A stretch of 5,673 bases of DNA from positions 1-5,673 of the forward strand of contig SKIG01000240.1 in NCBI GenBank assembly GCA_007116535.1, given 5' to 3'. Of this stretch, positions 1 through 5,673 are shown piece by piece. The notes beneath the pieces were generated by a model. That model saw only the letters and a program-made list of their open reading frames with translations, did no database searches and was not told the origin of the DNA. Origin of the DNA: Psychroflexus sp. GTDB taxonomy: Bacteria > Bacteroidota > Bacteroidia > Flavobacteriales > Flavobacteriaceae. Within the stretch, counting starts at the first letter, position 1. Each line of letters starts with the position of its first letter. A program made the position numbers and the translations under genes.

Positions 1-390
1 CGAAGTCAGCGGCCACCCGAGCCCAAAGAAGACGATAATGAGTTTTATAACTACCAAATTCCCTGGAACTTAAATCTTGCTTATACGGTAACTTACACCA
101 ACACAGCAAGGCAAGATATGATTACAGCTCACTCTGTAATGTTCTCTGGAGATGTTGAATTGTCACCACGATGGAGGGTTGGTTTGTATTCGGGTTATGA
201 TATGGCAAACAATGGCTTCACTTTTACTCAGCTGCGTTTCAATAGAGATTTAGGAAGTTTTAATATGAGTGTCAACTGGACGCCCATTGGACCAAGGGAA
301 TCATGGTTTTTCTTTATTGGGATTAGTGCAAACATGTTACGAGACCTTAAGTTTGACAGAAACAGAGAGCCTGATAGAACTTTGAGATAA
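1..390 (+). CDS. lptD: LptD-like LPS-assembly outer-membrane protein, C-terminal part only
   Basis: The reading frame is open from the first base, so the start lies outside the window; 129 C-terminal residues are visible. They alternate polar and hydrophobic/aromatic positions, as in transmembrane beta-strands (for example residues 17-39, 56-69 and 101-112), and end in a charged tail, LKFDRNREPDRTL, which I recognise as typical of Bacteroidota proteins annotated 'putative LPS assembly protein LptD'. In known LptD the C-terminal barrel sits in the outer membrane with the LptE lipoprotein and inserts LPS delivered by the Lpt bridge into the outer leaflet. The N-terminal OstA-like periplasmic domain cannot be seen here, so the assignment rests on the tail and on a remembered gene order (LptD followed by RidA). 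It could be another large barrel protein. No strong terminator hairpin follows the stop codon. Confidence 0.75.
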   Translation, partial: RSQRPPEPKEDDNEFYNYQIPWNLNLAYTVTYTNTARQDMITAHSVMFSGDVELSPRWRVGLYSGYDMANNGFTFTQLRFNRDLGSFNMSVNWTPIGPRESWFFFIGISANMLRDLKFDRNREPDRTLR

Positions 391-414
391 AGAACTTTAA
401 TTTTATTACATTTG
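381..414 (+). promoter_or_regulatory. Possible Bacteroidota-type promoter (TTTG-N22-TAcaTTTG)
   Basis: TTTG at 381-384 is followed after 22 bases by TACATTTG at 407-414. This fits the -33 TTTG / -7 TAnnTTTG pattern, with 17-23 base spacing, known for the primary sigma factor of Flavobacterium and relatives. The upstream half overlaps the last codons of the LptD-like gene. Transcription would start near 420, leaving an untranslated leader of about 280 bases before ridA that contains the palindromic and tandem repeats. A chance match is quite possible in such AT-rich sequence. Confidence 0.35.
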
Positions 415-520
415 AGGTAGGATTATTTGTGAAATGAAGAAGATTTATTTTGACAATCTTAAGAGCATGCATCATCAAAGAGATATTTTATAAAATGAAT
501 TATCAAAGTTTTGTTTTATG

Positions 521-589
521 TTCGAGCGGAGTCGAGAACCATCCACTTCTCAACTAAGCCTGTCATGAGCTATAGCCGAAGGGCTCGAA
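521..589. repeat. Palindromic intergenic repeat element (REP-like)
   Basis: The sequence TTCGAGCGGAGTCGAGAACC at 521-540 resembles short palindromic elements that I recall from intergenic regions of many flavobacterial genomes. TTCGAGC at 521-527 is the exact reverse complement of GCTCGAA at 583-589, which gives a 7-bp outer stem. Inside it, GAGAA (534-538) pairs with TTCTC (547-551) around an 8-base loop, and GCC-GAAG-GGC (575-584) is a competing small hairpin. The higher GC content stands out against the AT-rich flanks. Possible roles are mRNA stability or termination after the LptD-like gene, or the remains of a REP-type mobile unit. The sequence alone does not decide. Confidence 0.55.
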
Positions 590-650
590 GCTAAACAAAG
601 ATGAAAGGAAACTAAGACAAACATAGCTAAAAGGCTCGAAGCTAAACAAA
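552..650. repeat. Degenerate tandem direct repeat, two units
   Basis: Unit 1 (552-599) and unit 2 (610-650) both begin with AACTAAG and both end with the identical 18-mer GGCTCGAAGCTAAACAAA (582-599 and 633-650). The last 28 bases of each unit (572-599 and 623-650) differ at only 3 positions. Unit 2 is about 7 bases shorter, with the difference in the middle. The GCTCGAA core appears in both units, so either could pair with TTCGAGC at 521-527. This looks like partial duplication of the right arm of the palindromic element followed by decay. Confidence 0.7.
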
Positions 651-703
651 AAATTATATTGAATCGATACGTTCTAAGATATAACTAGGATAAAAATAGT
701 ACC

Positions 704-1090
704 ATGAAAAAAATTATACAAACACCACTTGCTCCTGCTCCAATTGGTCCTTACAATCAAGCGGTTTTAATTAATAATATGTTGTACACCTCAGGGCAAA
801 TTCCGTTGAATATGGAAACTGGATTTGTAGAAATGAATGACATAAAATTAGCTACAAAACAAGTAATGGACTATTTGAAGCAAATTCTTCAAGCGGCTGA
901 AATGAATTTTGAAAACGTAATCAAAGTAAGTATTTTCATCAAAGACATGAACGATTTTCAGCACATAAATGAGGTTTATGCGAGCTATTTTGATGAAGCA
1001 ACCGCGCCAGCAAGAGAAACGGTAGAAGTAGCAAGACTCCCTAAAGATGCTCCCATAGAAATCAGCCTCGTAGCTTGTAAAGATGCTTGA
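704..1090 (+). CDS. ridA: RidA family 2-iminobutanoate/2-iminopropanoate deaminase
   Basis: This 128-residue protein has the usual full length of the Rid/YjgF/YER057c/UK114 family. RidA is a cytoplasmic trimer that hydrolyses reactive enamines and imines, such as 2-aminoacrylate released by PLP-dependent serine/threonine dehydratases, to 2-ketoacids and ammonia, protecting PLP enzymes from damage. Visible family features are the N-terminal APIGPYNQAV with the active-site Tyr17, the YTSGQIP strand (residues 28-34), VSIFIKDMNDF (75-85), and the C-terminal APARETVEV with the carboxylate-binding Arg104. Glu119 follows in APIEISLVA. The Cys common two residues after the Arg in enterobacterial RidA is Thr106 here, and it is not strictly conserved. 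The ATG at 704 gives the standard family N-terminus. The next gene starts 2 bases after the stop, so the two are probably cotranscribed and translationally coupled. Confidence 0.95.
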   Translation: MKKIIQTPLAPAPIGPYNQAVLINNMLYTSGQIPLNMETGFVEMNDIKLATKQVMDYLKQILQAAEMNFENVIKVSIFIKDMNDFQHINEVYASYFDEATAPARETVEVARLPKDAPIEISLVACKDA

Positions 1091-1092
1091 TT

Positions 1093-2820
1093 ATGCTACT
1101 CAGTAACCTTGACATAATCATCATTATTTCATTTTTTGGAGTTAGTATACTCATAGGACTTTACGCAGCAAAAAAAAGTGGAAAAAGCACTAAAAATTTC
1201 TTTCTTTCGGGGAGAAATATGCCTTGGTGGTTATTAGGAGTTTCTATGGTTGCAACTACTTTTGCAGCAGACACACCCGGTTTGGTTGCTGGAATAGTTC
1301 GCTCTGATGGGGTGGCTGGAAATTGGGTGTGGTGGTCTTTTTTACTGACTGGGATGCTTACTGTATTTTTTTACGCAAAACTTTGGCGAAAAAGCAATAT
1401 TACCACCGACTTAGAATTCTACGAACTACGATATACAGGAAAAAGCGCTGCATTCTTGCGTGGTTTTCGAGCCCTATATTTGGGGGTTTTCTTCAATATA
1501 GTGATTATGGCAACGGTTTGTTTAGCAGCCATAAAAATTGGTCATGTTATGTTCGGCTTTTCAGCTTTTCAAACACTTGGGATTGCTGCTGTTGTAACGG
1601 TAATTTACAGCGGATTAGGAGGACTAAGAGGAGTCATTTTGACTGATTTTATTCAGTTTATTATCGCTATGGTAGGGAGTGTTTGGGCGTGTATTTACAT
1701 TATTCAACTTCCCGAAATCGGCGGCTTAGATCAATTATTCTTGCAGCCAGAAGTAGCTTCAAAAACAAGCTTATTCCCAGATTTTTATCAACCTGAAGTC
1801 TTTATTCCTCTATTTTTGGTTCCTCTTGCGGTTCAGTGGTGGAGTGTTTGGTATCCTGGTGCCGAACCTGGCGGAGGCGGATACATTGTTCAGCGCATGT
1901 TAGCAGCAAAAAACGAAAAACATGCGGTAAAAGCAAGTTTATTTTTTACCATTACTCATTATGCCATTCGTCCTTGGCCATGGATTTTGATAGGCTTAGC
2001 TTCAATAGTTGTATATCCAACTCTTTCGCAACTTTCAGAAGCTTTTCCACAGCTATCGTCTCAATATATAAAAGACGACTTATCATATGCGGCAATGCTT
2101 CAATTTTTACCTTCGGGCTTACTCGGTTTGGTGGCAACTTCATTAATCGCAGCTTTTATGAGTACCATTTCAACACATCTCAACTGGGGTAGCAGTTATG
2201 TTGTCAACGATTTTTATGCACGATTTATCGATCCTAATGCTTCCGAAAAGAAACAAGTTAGGGTCGGAAGATTTACTACCGTTAGTCTAATGATTCTAGC
2301 TGCATTACTAGCTTTAGTTTTAGAAGAAGCCAAAGAAGCCTTCGACTTATTACTTCAAATTGGCGCAGGAACGGGCTTGCTTTTTATTCTGCGTTGGTTT
2401 TGGATGAAAATAAATCCATATAGCGAAATTGCTGCCATGCTAAGTTCGTTTATCATTGCTTTTGTATTCTTCATTCATGACAAACTCAATTGGAATATGT
2501 GGGAATTTTTGTCCCATGAAAAATTAATAATTGGTGTAATACTCACTAGTATTGCTTGGATTTCCGTCAGTTTTTTGACCAATCCAAGCAAAAAACAACA
2601 TATTGATAAGTTTAAAACACTAGTCTTTGACGGAAAAAAACCTTGGCACAATATCAAATACCAAAGTTTAGCATTTTTCGTTGGTATAATAGCGGTATAT
2701 GCCCTATTATTTTTGATTGGAAACCTTATTTACAAAGACTATTTTTGGGCTGCTATTTGCCTATTTTTAGTAAGTGCTAGTGGTTTTATTTTAGCTAAGG
2801 TTTGGAGAAAGGTAAGTTAG
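1093..2820 (+). CDS. Sodium:solute symporter (SSF family), substrate unknown
   Basis: This is a 575-residue polytopic inner-membrane protein of the SSS/SSF family, which couples Na+ entry to uptake of sugars, amino acids, vitamins or similar solutes through a LeuT-like fold. Many hydrophobic helices run along its length. Recognisable features are FFLSGRNMPWW (about residues 36-46) leading to the helix with TTFAADTP (55-62), the GGLRGVILTDFIQ family motif (176-188), and GLLGLVATSLIAAFMSTIST (342-361). The Ser/Thr-rich end of that last segment lies where the Na2 sodium site falls in known members. A glycine-rich segment, YPGAEPGGGGYIVQRMLAAK (254-273), is typical of a Bacteroidota subgroup. I chose the ATG at 1093; a TTG at 1087 would add two residues and overlap ridA by 4 bases, but has no advantage. 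The substrate cannot be read from sequence. Pairing with RidA hints at a nitrogenous compound, which is inference only. Confidence 0.93.
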   Translation: MLLSNLDIIIIISFFGVSILIGLYAAKKSGKSTKNFFLSGRNMPWWLLGVSMVATTFAADTPGLVAGIVRSDGVAGNWVWWSFLLTGMLTVFFYAKLWRKSNITTDLEFYELRYTGKSAAFLRGFRALYLGVFFNIVIMATVCLAAIKIGHVMFGFSAFQTLGIAAVVTVIYSGLGGLRGVILTDFIQFIIAMVGSVWACIYIIQLPEIGGLDQLFLQPEVASKTSLFPDFYQPEVFIPLFLVPLAVQWWSVWYPGAEPGGGGYIVQRMLAAKNEKHAVKASLFFTITHYAIRPWPWILIGLASIVVYPTLSQLSEAFPQLSSQYIKDDLSYAAMLQFLPSGLLGLVATSLIAAFMSTISTHLNWGSSYVVNDFYARFIDPNASEKKQVRVGRFTTVSLMILAALLALVLEEAKEAFDLLLQIGAGTGLLFILRWFWMKINPYSEIAAMLSSFIIAFVFFIHDKLNWNMWEFLSHEKLIIGVILTSIAWISVSFLTNPSKKQHIDKFKTLVFDGKKPWHNIKYQSLAFFVGIIAVYALLFLIGNLIYKDYFWAAICLFLVSASGFILAKVWRKVS

Positions 2821-2823
2821 TGC

Positions 2824-2853
2824 TTCACTATGAACAATAAAGCCTTATTTTTG
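2824..2853 (+). promoter_or_regulatory. Possible promoter for the rlmD cluster
   Basis: TATTTTTG at 2846-2853 fits the Bacteroidota -7 element TAnnTTTG exactly. Nineteen bases upstream is TTC (2824-2826), one mismatch from the -33 TTG core, so the upstream half is weak. Transcription would start near 2860, about 43 bases before the rlmD ATG. A feeble AATAA/TTATT hairpin (2836-2849) followed by T residues covers the same bases and might slightly reduce read-through from the symporter gene. Confidence 0.35.
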
Positions 2854-2902
2854 CAAGCAGTTTAGAGAATTTAGTTTCTCATTGATTAAGTATATAAATT
2901 AT

Positions 2903-4324
2903 ATGAAGCATAAGAGCCGAAGAAGGAAAGTTTTTGAAAACATTCACGTGATTGATGCAGGAGCGAAGGGAAAATCCATTGGAAAAGCACCTGAAGGTCA
3001 GGTCATTTTTATAGATAACGCCGTTCCTGGTGATGTGGTTAACGTACAAACTTACAAAAAAAGAAAAGGCTATTTTCATGCAAAAGCCATCGATTTTATT
3101 GAAGCTTCAGACAAAAGAGTAACACCAGTTTGTCAACATTTCGGGACTTGTGGAGGGTGTAAATGGCAAAATATGGGCTATGAACATCAATTATTCTACA
3201 AGCAAAAAGAAGTAACCGAAAATCTTCGCCGTATTGGCAAAATTGAACTTCCTGAAATAAGTCCAATATTAGGAAGCAAGGAAACTTTCTTCTACAGAAA
3301 TAAAATGGAATTCTCCTTCAGCAACAACCGTTGGATTACTGATGAAGAAAAAGAAGAAGGAGTCGAAATTAAAGAAAGAAACGCCTTAGGTTTTCATATT
3401 CCAGGAATGTGGGACAAAATTCTCGATATCGAAAAATGTCACCTTCAAGCTGAGCCAAGTAATTTACTAAGAAACAGCATCAAAGAATTTGCTACCAAAA
3501 ATAGCCTAGATTTTTTCGACCCAAGAGAACAAAAAGGATTGCTTCGTACATTGATGATTCGCACTACTAGCACAGGTGAAGTGATGGTTCTTATTCAGTT
3601 TTTTAAAAATGAAAAAGAACAAATTAAGTTGCTGATGAGTTTTATAAAAGATAACTTTCCGCAAATAACCTCGCTATTGTATGTCATCAACGAAAAAGGT
3701 AATGATACCATTTACGACCAAGAAGTTATTTGCTTTTCGGGAAAAGAATTCATCACTGAAGAAATGGAAGGGCTAAAATTTAAAATTAATGCCAAATCTT
3801 TTTACCAAACCAATTCAGAACAAGCCTATGAGTTGTATAAAGTAACTAGGGATTTTGCGAATCTTACAGGGGAAGAACTAGTCTATGATTTATATACAGG
3901 AACAGGAACAATTGCTCAATTTGTCGCTAAAAAAGCCAAAAAAGTTGTTGGAATTGAAGCAGTTCCTGAAGCAATTGTAGATGCCAAAGAAAATGCCAGT
4001 CTAAATAGTATTGACAATGCTACATTTTTTTCAGGTGACATGAAATATATTTTTACCGAAGAATTCATTGCTGAAAACGGAAAACCTGATGTTATCATTA
4101 CCGATCCTCCTAGAGACGGAATGCACAAAGATGTGATAGACCAACTGCTAAAAGTGGCTCCGAAAAAGATAGTCTATGTAAGCTGTAATTCTGCAACACA
4201 AGCGAGAGATTTGGCTTTACTTGACCATATGTATATAGTTTCAAAAGTGCAACCAGTAGATATGTTTCCGCAAACACATCATGTAGAAAATGTAGTTTGT
4301 TTAGAAAAAAGAAGTCATGTGTAA
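2903..4324 (+). CDS. rlmD: 23S rRNA (uracil-C5)-methyltransferase, RlmD type
   Basis: This 473-residue cytoplasmic enzyme transfers a methyl group from S-adenosylmethionine to C5 of a uridine in 23S rRNA (U1939 in E. coli numbering for RlmD). An N-terminal TRAM RNA-binding domain spans about residues 12-68. The iron-sulfur ligands follow the CX5CX2C...C pattern at Cys77, Cys83, Cys86 and Cys179. The C-terminal Rossmann methyltransferase domain shows FYQTN (300-304), the SAM-binding DLYTGTGTIA (329-338), DPPRDG (401-406), the catalytic nucleophile Cys428 in SCNSATQARD, and the general base Glu462 in HHVENVV, so it appears intact. I chose the ATG at 2903, giving MKHKSRRRKVFENI as in flavobacterial homologues; a TTG at 2882 would add seven unneeded residues. 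The paralogous targets U747 (RlmC/RlmCD) or tRNA U54 (TrmA-like) cannot be excluded by sequence alone. The next gene overlaps its last 8 bases. Confidence 0.93.
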   Translation: MKHKSRRRKVFENIHVIDAGAKGKSIGKAPEGQVIFIDNAVPGDVVNVQTYKKRKGYFHAKAIDFIEASDKRVTPVCQHFGTCGGCKWQNMGYEHQLFYKQKEVTENLRRIGKIELPEISPILGSKETFFYRNKMEFSFSNNRWITDEEKEEGVEIKERNALGFHIPGMWDKILDIEKCHLQAEPSNLLRNSIKEFATKNSLDFFDPREQKGLLRTLMIRTTSTGEVMVLIQFFKNEKEQIKLLMSFIKDNFPQITSLLYVINEKGNDTIYDQEVICFSGKEFITEEMEGLKFKINAKSFYQTNSEQAYELYKVTRDFANLTGEELVYDLYTGTGTIAQFVAKKAKKVVGIEAVPEAIVDAKENASLNSIDNATFFSGDMKYIFTEEFIAENGKPDVIITDPPRDGMHKDVIDQLLKVAPKKIVYVSCNSATQARDLALLDHMYIVSKVQPVDMFPQTHHVENVVCLEKRSHV

Positions 4325-4823
4325 AAATTCATTATTCAAATACTTTTTCCTTCTTATAGTTGGTTTGACGATGACTTCCTCTTGTGAAAGAGATGATTTA
4401 TGTTCATTAAGTTTTGATGTAACTCCAATGCTTATCATAGAGTTTTACGATATCAATGAGCCTGAGTCGTTAAAGCCTGTTCAAGACTTTGCTTTCGTAG
4501 CAGTTGGAGCATCAGATACTATCAGTATTGCTTCAACAAACGAACTAAGAATTCCATTAAGAAATACTGAAAACACAACTTCCTATTTATTTGCGATTAA
4601 TGCAAGTAACCCTGAAACATTAAATGTTGACGAACTACAATTTAATTACAGAGTAAGTGATGTTTATGTAAATCGCGCTTGTGGTTTTAGAGGTGAATTT
4701 TTAGACTTTCAAGCGATAAGAAGAACTGCACAAGCACCAGAGACTAATTGGATAAGAAACCTTTCGGTTCAACAAAGTAACATTAGAAATGAAAATCAAA
4801 CACATCTTTATATTTTTCATTAG
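4317..4823 (+). CDS. DUF6452 family lipoprotein, function unknown
   Basis: This 168-residue protein matches the uncharacterised Bacteroidota family I know as DUF6452, usually encoded next to rlmD. It has a hydrophobic signal (residues 8-20) ending in a lenient lipobox, TSSC, with Cys23 as the likely lipidated residue. The residues after it, ERDDL, are one basic followed by two acidic residues. They resemble the lipoprotein export signal that sends lipoproteins to the cell surface in Capnocytophaga and Flavobacterium, so surface exposure is plausible. Family landmarks are LIIEFYD (39-45), RIPL (78-81), FNYRV (109-113), NRACGF (119-124) and a C-terminal THLYIFH. Cys29 and Cys122 could form a disulfide. 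The ATG lies 8 bases inside the rlmD reading frame and the 3' end overlaps the next gene by 35 bases, so translation is probably coupled along all three genes. The biochemical role is unknown. Confidence 0.88.
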   Translation: MCKNSLFKYFFLLIVGLTMTSSCERDDLCSLSFDVTPMLIIEFYDINEPESLKPVQDFAFVAVGASDTISIASTNELRIPLRNTENTTSYLFAINASNPETLNVDELQFNYRVSDVYVNRACGFRGEFLDFQAIRRTAQAPETNWIRNLSVQQSNIRNENQTHLYIFH

Positions 4824-5532
4824 CGTATTTTTTGCCATTGGCGAAAGTTATGCGCAACAAGACACGCTTTATTACAAAGAGCGTTATGGTGTGACTTTGG
4901 GCTATGATGTTGGGAAAAACATTCGAGGACTTCTGGATGATAACTACACGAGTTATGGCGTAGTTGGAGACTTTAGGTTGACTGAAAAAATATGGCTAGC
5001 AAGCGAACTTGGATACGATGAGTATATTTTTGATGAAGCTAACATGCTTGTAGAAACAAATGGTGGTTATTTAAAAGTAGGTGCTAATTATAATTTCTTT
5101 GAAAATTGGATTGGCATGGAAAACCTCATTTATGGTGGCGTTAGGTATGGGTTTGCCGCATTTTCTCATGAGCTAGTAAGCTATACGCCAACAGTTCGGC
5201 AACTCACCTTCCCTCCTAGTGATACGCCAAGAGAACAATTCTTCCCCCCACAAATGAATGAAGTTAACCGAAGTTTTTCTAATCTAACTGCAGGATGGGC
5301 AGAGTTTTTATTCGGCTTTAGGGTTGAGATGGTCAGGAACCTGTTCATGGACTTTAATTTTCAATTGATGATTCGATTGAATGAAAGTGAGTTAACAAAT
5401 TTTGCGCATATGAATATCCCAGGATTCGGTCGTACGTACCAAGACTCAAGGGTTGGTAGTGGCTTCTCCTACTCTATTAGATACCTTATCCCTTTGTATA
5501 AAAAAAAAAAAAAACAAGCGATTGATAATTAA
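4789..5532 (+). CDS. DUF6048 family predicted outer-membrane beta-barrel protein
   Basis: This 247-residue protein matches the uncharacterised Bacteroidota family DUF6048, which commonly follows DUF6452. A Sec signal peptide (residues 1-22, MKIKHIFIFF... to SYA) probably is cleaved before QQD. The mature part has amphipathic strands and aromatic girdle residues typical of a small outer-membrane barrel: RYGVTLGYDV (32-41), VVGDFRLTEKIWLASELGYD (58-77), GGYLKVGANYNFF (92-104), YGGVRYGFAAF (115-125), WAEFLFGFRVEMV (170-182), and a last strand FSYSIRYLIPLY (226-237). The segment from 132 to 165, rich in Pro and polar residues, is likely a long loop. Five lysines encoded by a run of 15 A follow the last strand. 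The start overlaps the previous gene by 35 bases, but the signal peptide supports this ATG. No transport or enzyme function can be assigned. The neighbouring lipoprotein may be a partner, which is inference. Confidence 0.88.
   Translation: MKIKHIFIFFISVFFAIGESYAQQDTLYYKERYGVTLGYDVGKNIRGLLDDNYTSYGVVGDFRLTEKIWLASELGYDEYIFDEANMLVETNGGYLKVGANYNFFENWIGMENLIYGGVRYGFAAFSHELVSYTPTVRQLTFPPSDTPREQFFPPQMNEVNRSFSNLTAGWAEFLFGFRVEMVRNLFMDFNFQLMIRLNESELTNFAHMNIPGFGRTYQDSRVGSGFSYSIRYLIPLYKKKKKQAIDN
5500..5514 (+). repeat. 15-A homopolymer tract inside the DUF6048 gene
   Basis: Fifteen consecutive A residues encode Lys238-Lys242, just after the predicted last barrel strand. Tracts this long are prone to replication and transcription slippage and to sequencing error. 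Losing one A would replace the tail after four lysines with about 16 new residues, ending at the TAA at 5561-5563. Gaining one A would end the protein after TSD. The barrel itself would be unaffected in either case. Confidence 0.95.
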
Positions 5533-5673
5533 ACTGCCAAATACAATAGGAGGTCAAGAATAAACCAAATTAGCAGTATTAATTAGATTTAACTACAAAT
5601 AAACGAAATTTTAGTTTCTTCATTATTCGAAAGTTCTCTGTTCAGCATAGTATACCAATTGATTTTTTTGAAG
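5533..5673. other. AT-rich 3' flank, no gene recognised
   Basis: No convincing reading frame is visible on either strand in these 141 bases. ACTGC (5532-5536) and GCAGT (5572-5576) could pair, but the stem is only 5 bp with a 35-base loop and no following T-run, so I do not call a terminator. TAGATTTA at 5584-5591 is one base off the TAnnTTTG promoter element and lacks a clear upstream half. Confidence 0.6.

Larger units (their letters stand above)
391..703. other. 313-base intergenic region without a convincing gene
   Basis: The gap between the LptD-like gene and ridA holds a promoter-like motif at its left edge (381-414), a palindromic element (521-589) and a degenerate tandem repeat (552-650). 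A 19-codon frame at 434-493 (MKKIYFDNLK...) begins about 20 bases after the promoter-like motif, but I recognise no homologue and treat it as unsupported. The 53 bases just before ridA are AT-rich and have no good TAnnTTTG match and no strong Shine-Dalgarno sequence; AGGA at 687-690 is too far from the ATG to be persuasive. Confidence 0.7.

Noticed and set aside
434..493. Short frame MKKIYFDNLK... as a protein-coding gene
   Set aside because: It has only 19 codons, no recognisable homologue and no strong ribosome binding site. It is kept only as an observation tied to the promoter-like motif.
659..685. TTGAAT ... TATAAC as a promoter just before ridA
   Set aside because: It resembles an E. 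coli sigma-70 promoter, but the spacing is only 15 bases and the -7 region does not match the TAnnTTTG element expected in this phylum.
1323..1646. 107-codon open frame inside the symporter gene
   Set aside because: It lies wholly within the well-supported symporter in another frame, and its Cys/Arg-rich product resembles no known protein.
1836..2192. 118-codon open frame inside the symporter gene
   Set aside because: It is an out-of-frame shadow of the symporter; the symporter frame carries the family motifs across the same bases.
2836..2852. AATAA-AGCC-TTATT hairpin plus T-run as a terminator after the symporter
   Set aside because: The stem is five A/T pairs only, too weak for an intrinsic terminator, and the T-run is better explained as part of the promoter-like TATTTTTG.
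2879..3079. Minus-strand open frame over the start of rlmD
   Set aside because: It is antisense to the conserved TRAM domain region of rlmD and has no recognisable features. Other minus-strand frames at 1952-2143, 2475-2657 and 3916-4128 were rejected for the same reason.
5548..5554. AGGAGGT, a perfect Shine-Dalgarno-like sequence
   Set aside because: No start codon follows at a usable distance, and genes in this window do not rely on Shine-Dalgarno sequences.

Overview
The window looks like an ordinary, AT-rich stretch of chromosome from a member of the Bacteroidota, most likely class Flavobacteriia. The reasons are a Bacteroidota-type LptD C-terminus, two lineage-restricted families (DUF6452 and DUF6048) downstream of an RlmD-type methyltransferase, almost no Shine-Dalgarno sequences before the starts, and matches to the TTTG / TAnnTTTG promoter pattern of this phylum. 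All genes lie on the + strand. I see no tRNA, rRNA, CRISPR array, insertion sequence or phage gene.

Layout. Positions 1-390 hold the last 129 codons of an LptD-like outer-membrane LPS-assembly protein. Positions 391-703 are a 313-base gap with no convincing gene. It holds a promoter-like motif, a palindromic element of the kind scattered in flavobacterial genomes, and a degenerate tandem repeat. Positions 704-2820 hold a tight pair: a RidA-type enamine/imine deaminase and, 2 bases later, a sodium:solute symporter of unknown substrate. After an 82-base gap with a possible promoter comes a second compact cluster. It consists of the 23S rRNA uracil-C5 methyltransferase RlmD (2903-4324), a DUF6452 lipoprotein overlapping it by 8 bases (4317-4823), and a DUF6048 predicted beta-barrel protein overlapping the lipoprotein gene by 35 bases (4789-5532). 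The last 141 bases (5533-5673) hold no gene or clear terminator that I can see.

How the genes may work together. RidA clears reactive 2-aminoacrylate-type intermediates in the cytoplasm. Its close coupling to a transporter could mean that they handle the same nitrogen-containing substrate, but that is inference. RlmD is a housekeeping rRNA-modification enzyme. The two genes after it are the least understood part: a lipoprotein with a possible surface-export signal, overlapping a small outer-membrane barrel. This is the best candidate in the window for an undescribed functional unit. A 15-A homopolymer close to the 3' end of the barrel gene is a possible slippage site or sequence-error site.
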